A stretch of 22,352 nucleotides of DNA from Amoeboaphelidium protococcarum (taxonomy: Eukaryota; Aphelidiomycota; Aphelidea), in assembly GCA_023515745.1 (NCBI GenBank), contig JALECJ010000017.1, forward strand, positions 735 through 23,086, given 5' to 3'. Below the pieces are notes generated by a model. The model saw nothing but the letters and a program-made list of their open reading frames with translations. It had not been told where the DNA came from and did no database searches. Numbering within the stretch: the first letter of the stretch is position 1; the number at the start of each line of letters is the position of its first letter. The position numbers were made by a program, and so were the translations under genes. Positions 1 through 10,432 of the stretch are shown in pieces.

Positions 1-155
1 GCGCCGCACGTTGCCAATTGAGCGGCATTGTAGGCATATTTTGACTCCTTAGGAAACCCTTTCTTATGCGTGTCAAACCAGCTGTTAAATATTCTGACTG
101 GATCATTTAAAGTTACTAACTCCGACATGTTGGACAGTCTACGAATTTTAAACAT
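1..155 (-). CDS. PNPO: Probable pyridoxamine 5'-phosphate oxidase, N-terminal fragment
   Basis: Only the first 51 or so codons are present; the gene runs off the left edge. Enzymes of this family oxidise pyridoxine or pyridoxamine phosphate to pyridoxal phosphate using FMN. The fragment has the family's opening layout: a DP-x-x-x-F-x-x-W-F helix (DPVRIFNSWF) followed, after a lysine-rich loop, by NAAQLATCG. The latter resembles the NAM-x-LAT strand that begins the FMN-binding barrel. ATG at 155 is the first after an in-frame upstream TGA; a second in-frame ATG lies at 128. The fragment has no TAA or TAG codon, so it does not test the genetic code. The call rests on a short match; another split-barrel flavin oxidase is possible. 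Confidence 0.5.
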   Translation of the reverse strand, partial: MFKIRRLSNMSELVTLNDPVRIFNSWFDTHKKGFPKESKYAYNAAQLATCG

Positions 156-297
156 TGACGTGTTGTTGACTTGATCGCTCAAACGCTCTCCAATTTCGCG
201 GGAACTGATTGTGATTGAAATTTCAATTATTCGTCACAACACTCGGTCTCAATAATAATAATAACCGAGTCTACCTACCTACACATTAATTAGAACA
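156..297. promoter_or_regulatory. Divergent promoter region between PNPO-like gene and TSPO gene
   Basis: This 142-bp gap separates two start codons that face away from each other, so it must hold both promoters and 5' UTRs. It contains a perfect 7-bp inverted repeat (ACTCGGT at 241-247, ACCGAGT at 264-270) around an AAT-repeat loop. No TATA box or known factor site is clear. Confidence 0.4.
241..270. repeat. Inverted repeat with AAT-repeat loop
   Basis: ACTCGGT and ACCGAGT are perfect reverse complements separated by 16 nt that include (AAT)n. The element lies 28 bp upstream of the TSPO start codon. It could be a hairpin in the TSPO 5' UTR or a palindromic protein site; function is unknown. 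Confidence 0.6.
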
Positions 298-906
298 ATG
301 AATATTCACGTCAATAAATCTGAAGCTACTAGAGCTTTAATATACATTATGTTTCCATTAGTCGCTTCTCATTACAGTGGACGTTAGAATCGAGCTGGTA
401 CGACTGGATGGTATCGCCAGTTGAAAAAGCCTAAGCTAATGCTGACATCATTATAAATGCGTTTCACTTGGATCGTGATGTATTGTCTCATGGGAGTTTC
501 AAGCTATCGAGTGGCACACAAGACAATAAAATTTGTCGGTAAATCAATCTTCTCTCTGTAGTTCCTAAGACAGATGGTGAAAACGAATAGAGCACTGAAT
601 ATGTATCTAAGTTAATTGCTACTGGGAGCCGTGTGGATGCATTTGTTCTTCACCAGAACGTGGTTCAAAGCTAGTTATATCACGCAATTGGCCGTTTGGG
701 CATTATCGGCTGAAACGACGCGTCAATTCTTCAAAGTTGATCTTCCTGCCGGCTTAATGATGTCCGTCTATATGGCATTCCTCTCCGTATGTGTCTATGT
801 TCACACTTGGATCTTGGTAAAACATAGACGTATCAAGATTGTCAAATAGAATGAACGTATTTTACTTGACCCTCAATACGCTGTTGAGTAGGAATCACTT
901 CATTGA
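298..906 (+). CDS. TSPO: TspO/MBR family translocator protein
   Basis: A 202-residue, five-helix membrane protein of the TSPO family, which binds porphyrins and sterols and usually sits in the outer mitochondrial membrane in eukaryotes. Visible family marks are GWYRQLKKPK (Trp38, the conserved W-Y-x-x-L-x-KP loop), W-x-x-x-Y-x-L-MG-V-S-x-Y in helix 2, the QLLLGAVW and LFF segment of helix 3, and W-A-L-x-A-x-T-x-x-F-F-x-V leading to PAGLMMSVYMAF in helix 5. The frame holds six in-frame TAA/TAG codons read as Gln, beside five CAA/CAG, and ends at TGA. The Pro-Pro pair that normally follows the KP motif is missing (KPKLMLTS). ATG 298 gives the full family length. Confident family call; location is inferred. 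Confidence 0.87.
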
Positions 907-1240
907 TTTCGGGTCGTGTTACTTTGTATTGATAATGCGTATGGATGTTGCAGTTGCCGGTTTATGTTTATTAATTAATGATTAAATAATTTTTGCATTT
1001 TTACTTGAGAAATATTACCAGTTTTGTATATTCAAATTCATCATTATTATCGTACAGTAGTTGATTTATGACGGACTCTGTTGAGAGAATTTTCCGTTCG
1101 AGTTTCAACGAGAGATTTTGGAATTACCTCTTCCTTGGAAACTGACTGCAGTATTAATTTTTGGGGATCAAGAAGTCATCTCCGTATATTAATTAGTTAG
1201 TACAGTAATATCACTCTTTACAGTACTGAATCTGATTAAA
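907..1240 (+). other. Intergenic region, 3' end of TSPO and 5' region of ankyrin-DIL gene
   Basis: This AT-rich 334-bp stretch has no recognisable gene. An ATG at 1068 opens 25 codons ending at TGA 1143-1145, in a different frame from the next gene. It could be an upstream ORF or a 5' exon, but no acceptor like those of the confident introns lies between it and 1241. Confidence 0.4.
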
Positions 1241-3634
1241 ATGGATTCTATAGAAGATCCGTGGTAGTAGACAACTTCATAGCTGGTCAGTAATGAAACA
1301 TCCCCATCCATGCTGCAGCAGGGAAAATAGGCATCTGCTGAAGATTTAACTTCACAACTGTTGGATAGACCTTCTAAGGAGGGAATGATCAAGTAATTAA
1401 ATACTTATGTCCGTAATAATGATTCTATTGAGGTCTCACGATGCATTGAATAGATCAACATCAATTTCAGCCATCTTCTGATGGATATCATGAATGAGTA
1501 TAACAGTAATGGCCTCACACCACTATGTCAGGCATCCAGTCTTGGATTTCTGAATATTGTCAGACAATTATTAGATAATGGAGCAGATATTAATAAAGCT
1601 GATTAGTAATAAGGCTGGAGTCCGTATATGTGGGCTGTCAATAACGGCCATGATAGTGTAGCAGCCTACCTGGCTCAATGCGGCGCCGATACAGACATGA
1701 CTTCTCGAACAGTCTTGTAATCTTCTGCGTACAATAATGATGCATCTTAGAGCAAAGCTGGTAAAACTTTATAAAATGGAGATGGTTTTTATCATGCAGC
1801 CAATTAATTCGACTTGGAAGCTATAGATTAAGACCTTAGTGCAGTACTTGGCAATAATCTGCGGATATCAACCGTGCACCAGAATGACTAACATTCCCAT
1901 GATGATGGTACATCATAATATGCTCGTGATAGCGATGATGGTGATAGCTCAATTGTCAGTAGTCCTGGCTCCAAATTTGATTTTACGCAATGTAAATCTG
2001 ATCAGATGATTGTTGTTGATTAGAAGTAGGCCGAGACTGTAGTGCAGATTATATTCGATCAACTTCCTGTGCCGCACGTAACTAGAGCTTCATTATCAAC
2101 AAAGCTTGCACCGGCGATTATCATGTTCTTGTGTGCACGATACGCACATTATTACTAGTCTCATGACTTGCTTGAGTTGCTCCTTAATGGTTTTGTGAGT
2201 AGACTTCGGTATCAATTGGGTCAAGGGAATAATAGAAAGGATCTTAGCTTCTTATCCTATTGGTTGGCTAATATCAGCTAGTTATTGTATTATATGCGCA
2301 AAGATGTGGAGCTGGTATAAAATTCAGCTGATCTTCAGGCGTGCATTGCAGAAGTGTTGGAGCTGTTCTACACCACATTAATAGCAGAGGCGAGAAGTAA
2401 GATTATGAGCATTGCCGTGGAAGCCATGACATATCCTAACGTGAAAGTTTACTCCGGTCCTCTGGAGAGACGGAAAGGAGGTCGATCTAAGCAGGGCTCT
2501 AGTGAAAGTATAAGCTCTGAGTCTCGGGGTGGCCTATTTGGCAGAAAGAGATCGTAGTCATCAACTGATGATGGCAAGAAGAGTCAATCTACTTTTGGTG
2601 CGTTATTCAGCTCATTTAAACCTGCTCCGCCTGTATCTACATCTCCAAAGACGTTATTGACCCATCTGGCTTCGGTACTCTTCCTTATGTAATAATATCA
2701 TATTCATCAAGTGTACCAGAGGCAACTGTTACTATAGTTGATCTATGCTTTAGGTGCTGAGTTGATCAATGCGTTTGTAGATGGAAGATTTGTCTGCAGT
2801 CGATCATAGGCCGTTCTAGTTAGATTTAATCTGAATATTATAGAAGAGTGGGTCCGCAGTCGTGTAATCGTAAATGATCAGAAATAATAGTCTCAGACAT
2901 CAAGTTCTAACGGGTTAAAGACGAGTGAAAGTTCAACCACTATAGATAGCTTGCTGCGGCTCATAAACGTACGGAATATCGATCAGCTATTGAGTCCATT
3001 CCTGCCCACTATCACCGCCTGTAAATTACTTCAAGTCGCGTCCGCTGCTTTCAATGAAGAAGTCATGGCTAATGAGAAGGAAGATAATCTCCTTTAAGGG
3101 CTTTCTGAGATTAACTAATCCAAAGATATACCAAAAGTGTAGAATTTAGTGGTTGATGGTGTTCCGCTTTCTAACGAGTAGATACGGCGATTACTTTTTG
3201 ACAATTACATGTACGAGAAGTAAGAGGCGCAGATATCAACTAGAATCCTTAAAAAGCTGAATGAGGTGATTGAGGCTGAGGTGCGATCAAGCTCTGGTAG
3301 TCTTAAACTTTAGGCATCCGATGATTTGATCAACTTTGATGCTCCTGCTGTAGATCCTAGAAAAAAGTAGAAGAAAAGGCCTCTTCTTGCTGATAGTTTG
3401 GACTGGCTGCCGTTTAGATTGCAGCCTGCTTTCAGTTGTTCATCGTCAAACTCTTCACCATCTGTCACTTCTCCTGATGCCATTTAACAGAATATTCCAT
3501 GGGGAGATTAGAATGAGATTTAAGAGCGCAGAAATTAGACTTAATCTGCCCTCCTGAAAGAAAAGGAAGATGAATGGCATTTTTTGTAAGTTAAGATTGA
3601 AGTTTAGGACAAGATTTTGGCACTGATTAAATGA
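1241..3634 (+). CDS. Ankyrin-repeat and dilute (DIL) domain protein
   Basis: One uninterrupted frame of 797 residues ending in a TGA TGA pair, with dozens of TAA/TAG codons. Ankyrin repeats lie at about residues 55-150; the clearest begins NGLTPLCQAS and continues into LLDNGADIN and a W-S-P-Y-M-W-A-V-N-N-G-H unit. A DIL domain, the cargo-binding fold of class V myosin tails, covers about 305-600: LSFLSYWLANISQLLYYMRK, then HQVYQRQLLLQLIYALGAEL and a VRFNLNIIEEWVRS helix. A basic Ser-rich insert (about 405-445) splits the DIL region, and the C-terminus is charged. No myosin motor is present. Myosin-less ankyrin plus DIL proteins are known from fungi and are linked to vesicle traffic or polarity. 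Cytosolic adaptor role is inferred. Confidence 0.8.
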
Positions 3635-3677
3635 TGATCGCCCAAAGTTATATAGATCTAATTTGACATTATTCAAC

Positions 3678-5384
3678 TCATTAAGACCCACCTTATTTCT
3701 TCTTCTCTTAATCACTTTGTTATTGTTGTGATTGTGATTTCCCATTCTTTTCATCATCACACAGAGTGTCTTTCAGCTTATCAATAGTCTTCCTAATAAA
3801 TCCCTTCTTTGGCTCATCATCCATACCATTAGCACTATCGCTTTGAGTCGACTGAGATTGCGAGTTGGAGTCACTGGTATTACTTTAATTGGCACTATCA
3901 GAGCTTACAAAAGTCTACCTAAATTATTCCAAAAGATCTCTCTACTTGGAACTAAGAGTGTCAATGCGTGGTATCTTCACCTTTAATCGAACATTGAGAT
4001 TTCCTCTGACACCAGCCGGCTGATTAAGCTTCTACACTCCTTTATTCCCAAGCACCCTTAAATCGCCAGGCTGAGAACCAGATGGAAATTTCATTCTATA
4101 ACTTCCTTCAAGTGTGGGCACAGTTACTTGCGAACCAAAAATTGCATCCTGGAATGGAATTTCCACCTCGACGTTCAAGTCTGAGCCATTTCGCTTAAAT
4201 ACTGATTCAGCCCTGGTGGGTGCATTTACTTGCAGAGTAACATAGAGATCACCCTTACGTCCACTGGCGCCAACAGACGCATGACCACGACCTGATACGC
4301 GTAATCTTTCACCAGAGTCCACACCAGCCGGAATGTTGACCACAGTCTCCACTCGCTCTTTGACACGTCCTTCACCGCGACACGTTCCACAATAATCAGA
4401 CTGAGATATAGTTTAACCTGCACCACCACAAGCACTACACGTCATCAGAATTCTAAATCCACCACGAGACATCATCTATTCACCACTACCACCACAGCTG
4501 GTGCATTATCTCGGGCGAGCTCCAGACTTAAGACCAGAGCCATGGCAAGTACCACATTTCGACCACGCTGCATATGAAATTGGCATTCTGACACCTTTTA
4601 TTGCATCCATGAACGATATGGATAATCGCGTCATTATATCCGCACCATCATCAGCGGGACTGGATTGCTACTGTGATGAACTGAATGGAGACTACTAACC
4701 AAATCCAGCACCTCCGAATATGTCTTGAGCCGAGAAGCCACCAAAATTAAATCCGCCTGATGAGCCAAACGGTCCACCTGCACCACCTCGAGCATTACTA
4801 GCACCTCTAAAAAACTCTTTAAATATATCTTCCGCGCCGAAAGGAGATCCTTGACCGAACGGGGACTATTACTACCCATTTCCCGCATACTGATTAGGAT
4901 CAATGTGCCCAAACCGATCAAATTGCGCCTTCTTCTATTCATCACTCAATATATCATAAGCTTCCTGAATCTCAATGAAATTTTGCTTAGCGTCATCCTT
5001 CTCCTTCTATGACGCGCTTTAGAATGCATCTGGGTGATACTTCTTAGCCAACTTAAAGTATGCCTTCTTGATCTCTGCAGGTGACGATGATTTACTCACT
5101 CCCAGCACTTGATACGGATCCCGCTTGCTCTATTTCAATTACGCGCTTCCATGAAATTATTACTACACTCGTTAAATAATACATGTTATATAAACGATAT
5201 AAGCAATAATCAATCACAATATTAATCATACCTTGTTGATTACAACATTGATGGCAGGCATTGGTCGAGACGCGCCAGTCCATAATCCTGATTACCTTGA
5301 CGCAATGGAATATTTCCAAAATCCGCGGCTACTTCTGGTTATTAATCTAGCCATTCCCTTATGAGATAATCCCCTCACAATCAT
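3678..5384 (-). CDS. MDJ1: Type I DnaJ/Hsp40, mitochondrial (Mdj1/Tid1-like)
   Basis: Co-chaperone that delivers substrates to Hsp70 and stimulates its ATPase. Two exons (5232-5384 and 3678-5162) encode 545 residues. Order: Arg-rich, acid-free N-terminus (residues 1-50); J domain about 70-135 with HPD at 94-96; Gly/Phe-rich linker with repeated PFG units; four CxxCxGxG zinc-finger units, about 254-315 ([32 protein letters not shown]); C-terminal substrate-binding domain; Ser/Gln-rich tail. The start at 5384 is in frame with the J domain across the intron and adds a typical mitochondrial presequence; FHGSA before the J domain recalls animal Tid1. ATG 5261 is a weaker start. Without splicing, a TGA right after the donor would end the protein. 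The stop is 43 bp from the convergent upstream gene. Confidence 0.9.
5163..5231 (-). other. Intron of DnaJ gene (69 nt)
   Basis: Donor AAG|GTATGA, acceptor GTGTAG|TAA, phase 0. The length is a multiple of three but contains in-frame TGA codons, so removal is needed. Splicing joins the presequence exon to the J-domain exon. Confidence 0.75.
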
Positions 5385-5602
5385 ATTAAACCGTATTGCT
5401 TAGTATCAATTTATCGAAACTCTACCTATTAACTAAATTACCGAGTTGAACGGGTATATTCTTCAGCAGAAATTCGTAAAGATAAACCACCGGCGAAAAC
5501 TGAAGAAAATCGTCGAACTCAAAAAATTGCAACACGCCCTACTTATCATTTATTCCAGTAGTTCATCATTAAGTAATCAACAAAAAGTCAACTCATTGAG
5601 TA
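5385..5602. other. Intergenic region between patatin and DnaJ genes
   Basis: This 218-bp gap between two minus-strand genes must hold the patatin 3' end and the DnaJ promoter. No further gene or motif was recognised. Confidence 0.4.
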
Positions 5603-7170
5603 TCACTGTATGTGGCATTCTGCAGGTAGAAGAGTGTCCACTGGACGTTTGCGAAATGCTCTAGCTTTCTCTTGCCAACCTTTCTTCTCAGTTAGAATGG
5701 CACATAGAACATCAATCTGCTTTTAGATGGTGTCGGTCTTCAAATACTACTCAGCCGATTGTTCCATCTACTTCAACTTTTCAGGATGCCATTCAGTCAT
5801 CGCGTAATCTTCTTTCAGACACTGAGGATTGAATCTGAAGTAAGTTGTTTCTGCTAAAGGATCTTTTTACACTACGTCTTCATCACCGACTTATTATGCA
5901 CCATTTTACTGACGATTTTAATAAGTCCGGTACTACTCGTTGGCCAATGCAATTCTATTTCTCACTCTATGATGCGCATATTCTGCGTTGGTCACCATTT
6001 CATCGAGTGTGAACATCCACTAAGGTAAATCCAGTTTCGCAGAGTCTGTGCCATTGCGAAGAGCAAATACCCGCTACTCAGTGGACCATCCTTTAGCACC
6101 TGTCCCTAATGACACCAAGCAGTCGATAGGTCTACCATCGAACAGTTTAAATGCTTCATCTAACGCAATCTCTGATGGATTATTAGCAACTATGCCACCA
6201 TCAATGAAGGCAATCTTGTCAACTTCGCGCCTGTTGCATAATTCATCTACAAACACACCTTGATGTTTGAGAACTATAGGGGCAAAAACACCTGGTGCAG
6301 CACTAGTGGCACGAGCAGCCTCCCATATCTTGGCTGCACAATTGATCTAACCATCGCTGCCACTGGCAAGATAGAAATCGTTATTGTAGCTGGACACTCC
6401 CCAAGTATCTTCTAGCCCGTGTGGATATGCAGACTCTATACCGGTGAGTGGAGGTGGCAGTCTAGGCAACTTGTAAGATCTGAATATGTATGGCTTAAAC
6501 GCCTAATCGCCAACCTTTATAGCAGATACAACACATACATTGGTCATTTTATTTTATGGATACTTATCAGCGATGCCAAGTAGCTGATCATTACTCACAA
6601 ATCCAAACTCTGGCTACAAATACTCGGCAGACATATCTGCAAGAGTACCGGTATCATAAAGTGAACCTCCATACCCATATTAGAAATAAATCTTTGCGCA
6701 ATAGGATATCCAGTATCTAGCTTGAGTTGTGGCGAACACATACCATTTGTTATCAATCAGAGGTTGAAAGATATTATGCGCCAACTCCTTGTACAAATCT
6801 GCGATACGCTCAGGCAAAGGGCGACTCAACTCCTCCTCCACCTGCTGCTTATAATGCGCTGGATCTGGACTAGGACTCTTAATCTTTGCACATCCTTACA
6901 AGTTCAATCCAGTTATAAGAGCGATTGTGCCACCAGTAGATGTACCGCAAACCAAGTCAAATAGCTCATTGATCTACATGCGATACAGTATTGCACATCA
7001 ATCTGCACATTAATAAGATATTATACCTTTCGCCCTGTTCTCCTCTCGATCTCTAGCAATACTTTAAGCTCCACCAGTCCTTTGATTCCGCCTCCATCTA
7101 AAGTGAGTATTCTAATGCCCTTCTATCTATCAGCACTCTGAACATTAGATTCACTTTACACAGGAGCCAT
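5603..7170 (-). CDS. Patatin-like phospholipase
   Basis: Ser-Asp dyad lipid acyl hydrolase of 504 residues from two exons (7027-7170 and 5603-6973). The oxyanion-hole glycines are in LDGGGIKGL (Asp25-Leu32). The nucleophile is Ser60 in GTSTGG. The catalytic Asp306 is in FIDGG, followed by ANNP, and SLGTG follows. These are the expected patatin/iPLA2 motifs in the expected order. About 150 hydrophilic residues follow the catalytic core, rich in Gln and predicted helical. No signal peptide is visible. ATG 7170 starts just upstream of the first beta strand; the frame stays open further upstream to an in-frame TGA but has no other ATG. Family is secure, substrate is unknown. It shares a 396-bp divergent upstream region with the haspin gene. 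Confidence 0.9.
6974..7026 (-). other. Intron of patatin gene (53 nt)
   Basis: Donor AAG|GTATAA and acceptor CATGTAG|ATC, phase 0. Splicing joins the DGGGIKGL exon to the GTSTGG exon with normal family spacing, which supports both ends. Confidence 0.85.
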
Positions 7171-7566
7171 ATCTGACTGACTGACTGTCTGAATCTTCTG
7201 TAGATTGTTCTTGAACTACGGAGCCTGAAACAACAACAACAACAATGCGCGCGCGTTCCTTCATTTCAGTACTGTATTGATGACGATTACAGTATGCCCA
7301 ATAGCCGCCGTGCGCCTAAACAACACCTATTCATTAAAAACCAGCCTTAATTACAGTGTGTTTCATTATAAATAATAATAACATGAAAATTTTATTTCAC
7401 GCAAGGAGCAGCAACAGTGACGCAAATTGCTCGCGACCATGTCCCTATAAACGGCGATTTAGACGCCATAAAACAACTCTCTTGTTTCAACTGTTTTTAC
7501 CCTTTCCTTCATACCAGTTTATAACTCTTTCACTCAACTAACAGGTTCAAGTTTAAATTACACAGC
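7171..7566. promoter_or_regulatory. Divergent upstream region of patatin and haspin genes
   Basis: This 396-bp gap lies between two start codons facing away from each other. On the minus strand a pyrimidine-rich (TTG)n tract ends in TTTCAG at about 7227-7247, which could be the acceptor of a 5' UTR intron of the patatin gene. On the plus strand ACTCAACTAACAG (about 7532-7544) looks like a branch site plus acceptor just before the haspin ATG. Neither is proven; no core promoter motif was seen. Confidence 0.35.
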
Positions 7567-10398
7567 ATGCTGCAGCCACGACCTTAGATTAAGACTTATG
7601 GAAAGAAGAAGAATAGGACTATTTAGTAAAAGATGGGACTGTCTGGTTCAGTATTTGGCTCTTTAGGATTTCCTGGCCCGTCTGTATTCGGGACCTCTGC
7701 TGCACCAGTTCTCACTGCCTAAATTAATTCCGACACAGCAGATAAGGAGAATGATGTATATAATATGGAAGATCATCGTAATATTCAGCAAGAGCCTGAA
7801 AAGAGGACTGTCATGGTGAAAAAGGCCAATTTGAAGGATTTGAGTTTAGCTGATGTATCAGTCCAGAGTAATGATTCAGACTTTTAGCCCCCTGTGGCAG
7901 TGAAAAAGATATCCACACGTAAGAAGGCCCTGAATAACAATAGAAAGAAGAAGTAGGATGTCGCTGTACCTAAGACTGTTAAAGAGAGTTCAGAATCTAA
8001 AATTGAGTCTGATTATCGCGCTGAAAATAAAGATACGATTTAGAACAGTGATAAAGAGGGCCAGGGCGGGCAACAGGATAAAGTCGACATACAACACCCA
8101 GAGGTGATTAATGCTCCATTAGAAGAGTAGTAAGAAATTGCCGAGGAGCATACAGATGTTGAACATTGCGATATAGATGATAGGTAATAGTCGTTCCTAT
8201 TTGTGTCATGTTCTCCTCGACAAAATGCTGATTTGAATTCACCTCTCATGTATCATTCCACACCCATTGGGTCTATAGATGTTGGTAAACATAAATTGCC
8301 CAGGTTGACAATGTAATTTTAGAATTTAACTCCGTTCAAGCTGTCACGTAACTCTGTTGGTTCTGATTTGTCTGTACATGATATTGCAAACTCTGTTATG
8401 GTCAATGGCTGTTCCACAGATTTAACTCAAGATTCTGAGATATAATCTTGTAAGGACAATTTATCAGTTTAAAATGATAATAATAGTCCATCTGAGAGGC
8501 GTGCATAGTCGCCAGCTGTCAATGTCATGTCACCCGATCCGGAGAATGTCAGTCAGCTTCCTATTAACTCTCACGGTGGTGAACAATTTACGCAGTCTTA
8601 GAAAGATAACGTTGGTGAATGTGAAAGAAAGGAGTCGGTTCTATTACTAGTCTAGTCAATAATTGATGATATAGTAATTGATGCTGTTGATCAGTCCTCT
8701 GGTGCTTAATAATAATAATGCCCGATTCCGATAGAATAATAGTCATCGTTTGAGTAGCCATTAGAGGTTCGCCGATCAAATTCAGATGATAGTTAGAATG
8801 CACCACAGGACCTCGTAGGTATTGATATTCAAGGTATTGAATATAATGCTGATGCTTAAAATGGCCCAATGCAGAGGGTCGAAATGGGAATACCTGCTGG
8901 AAACTGCTCCGAAAATCAAGAACATTCTATTGTCATTGAGTCTGCATAAGATGTTCACTGTCCAAGTAAAGATGATGTCTCTTAAAGTATTGACAAAACT
9001 TTGGCGGATGTTAAAATTGATTATGCTTTAATTGACTCTGCTACTAGTGTGCATAGTAACATGGCTTGCGATGATAAAATATCTTCTATTATAGCTTCCG
9101 AGGCCGTGCAACTGGTGCAAGTTGAGCAAAGTGGATAGCAGTAATAATCAGCTTCCGATAGTGAACAAGATGATGATATCGATGATTAGATTGTGTAGAC
9201 AGTAGAAGGAGTGAGTAGATTAAGTTTAGGTGATTAGAGCTTGGACGTATCGTGGATCTCTTTTAATCAAGATTAAGAGACTTATATACTCAAAGATATC
9301 TTTAGAATTTGTAACTAATAGCAGTCCTTAAGTTTTACTAAGCTCTTCAAGCAATTTGATATAAAAAATTTATGCAAGTTGGGTGAGGCTACATTCTCAG
9401 AGGTTTATGATTTGCTTTTGTCGTCTCTTCATAGTGGACAATATTAAGAAAAGTAGATTGAACAGAAAGCTATTTTTACACACAGCGCAGCGATGAAAGT
9501 TATACCATTTGGTGATAATCGCAAAGTGCTGGTTAATGGTGATCCTTAAACCAGTGTAGATGAATTGGCGCAAGAGTTCATTTTAACTAAGCTTCTGGGA
9601 GACTGTAAACTCCTTGGTGGACTCAATTTTGTTCAGTGTCTCGGTTTGTATGTCACTAGTGGAAAGTACCCATAGAAGTTGCTCAGCTGTTGGGACGCGT
9701 GGGCTCTCACGCACCAGTCAGAGAACGATAGGCCGGATGAATTCAAATCTGATTAAAAGTATGGTGTACTTCTCCTGCAGAATGGTGGATGTGATTTGGA
9801 GCATTATAAATTGTCTTTGGTAGAACAAGCCGTCTCTTTGATTGTGTAATGTTCACTCACCATAGCACAAGCAGAGAAGACGGTGCAATTTGAACATCGA
9901 GATCTTCATTGGGGCAATGTTTTGCTTAAAGCTTCTGATGATCAGGAGTATGAATATTGTATAGCCGGATAGAAGTATAACGTACCATCAGGCGGTGTAA
10001 GATGCACCATCATCGACTATACATTCTCCAGAGTCACGATTAGTCAGTAACAAGTCATATGCCGACCATACGATGAGGAGGCATATTTCCAAGGACAGGG
10101 TGATTATCAATTTGAAGTATATAGAATGATGCGAGACTTGTTGGATCCTCAGCATACTGGCGATAAGTAGTGCTGGAAAGAGTTTAATCCTAAAACTAAT
10201 ATATATTGGCTTCATTATCTCATCCTCAAATGTCTTGATGATAAAGGATTAAGGCGGAAGAAGTCGCGCATGAACTCATCGCAGCGTCTGCAGTTGGAAG
10301 AGCTGGAGCGTCTCTCTACAGAAATTCTCAACTATGACAGTGCCCATCACTTGATATCCTCAGATTCCCTCTTCACAAGTCTACTATTGATGTCTTGA
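7567..10398 (+). CDS. HASPIN: Haspin-type serine/threonine kinase
   Basis: Haspin phosphorylates histone H3 Thr3 at mitotic centromeres. One 943-residue frame. Residues 1 to about 590 are low-complexity, rich in Ser, Asn, Asp and Gln with Lys/Arg patches early on, probably disordered and nuclear. The kinase domain covers about 593-943: KLGEATFSEVYD glycine-loop region, AMKVIPFGD with the ATP lysine near 642, haspin-type FEHRDLHWGNVLL catalytic loop near 775, and IIDYTFS near 815 where ordinary kinases have DFG. The family-specific QGDYQFEVYRMMRD and NIYWLHYL segments follow. Glutamine is encoded by TAR and CAR, including four TAA in a row at 8708-8719. It ends 34 bp from the convergent PPTase gene. 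The kinase family is certain; the histone target is inferred. Confidence 0.93.
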
Positions 10399-10432
10399 AG
10401 TCTTATTAATGATGATTACATGTATATCTAGA

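Noticed and set aside
616-849. A short 77-residue ORF under the standard code
   Set aside because: It is an internal piece of the TSPO gene; TAA just before it and TAG at its end are glutamine codons.
1241-3634. Apparent pseudogene with many stop codons
   Set aside because: All interruptions are TAA/TAG. Reading them as Gln gives one intact frame with ankyrin and DIL domains, so it is a code effect and not decay.
3455-3760. Minus-strand 101-residue Asn-rich ORF
   Set aside because: It lies antisense to the ankyrin-DIL 3' end and overlaps the DnaJ tail; composition follows from the TAR/CAR-rich opposite strand.
5092-5319. Minus-strand 75-residue ORF across the DnaJ 5' end
   Set aside because: It runs through the intron in a frame different from the J domain; the spliced model gives a better protein with a presequence.
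7356-7541. 61-residue plus-strand ORF in the haspin upstream region
   Set aside because: No domain, low-complexity start and no support from spacing; treated as part of the divergent promoter and leader.
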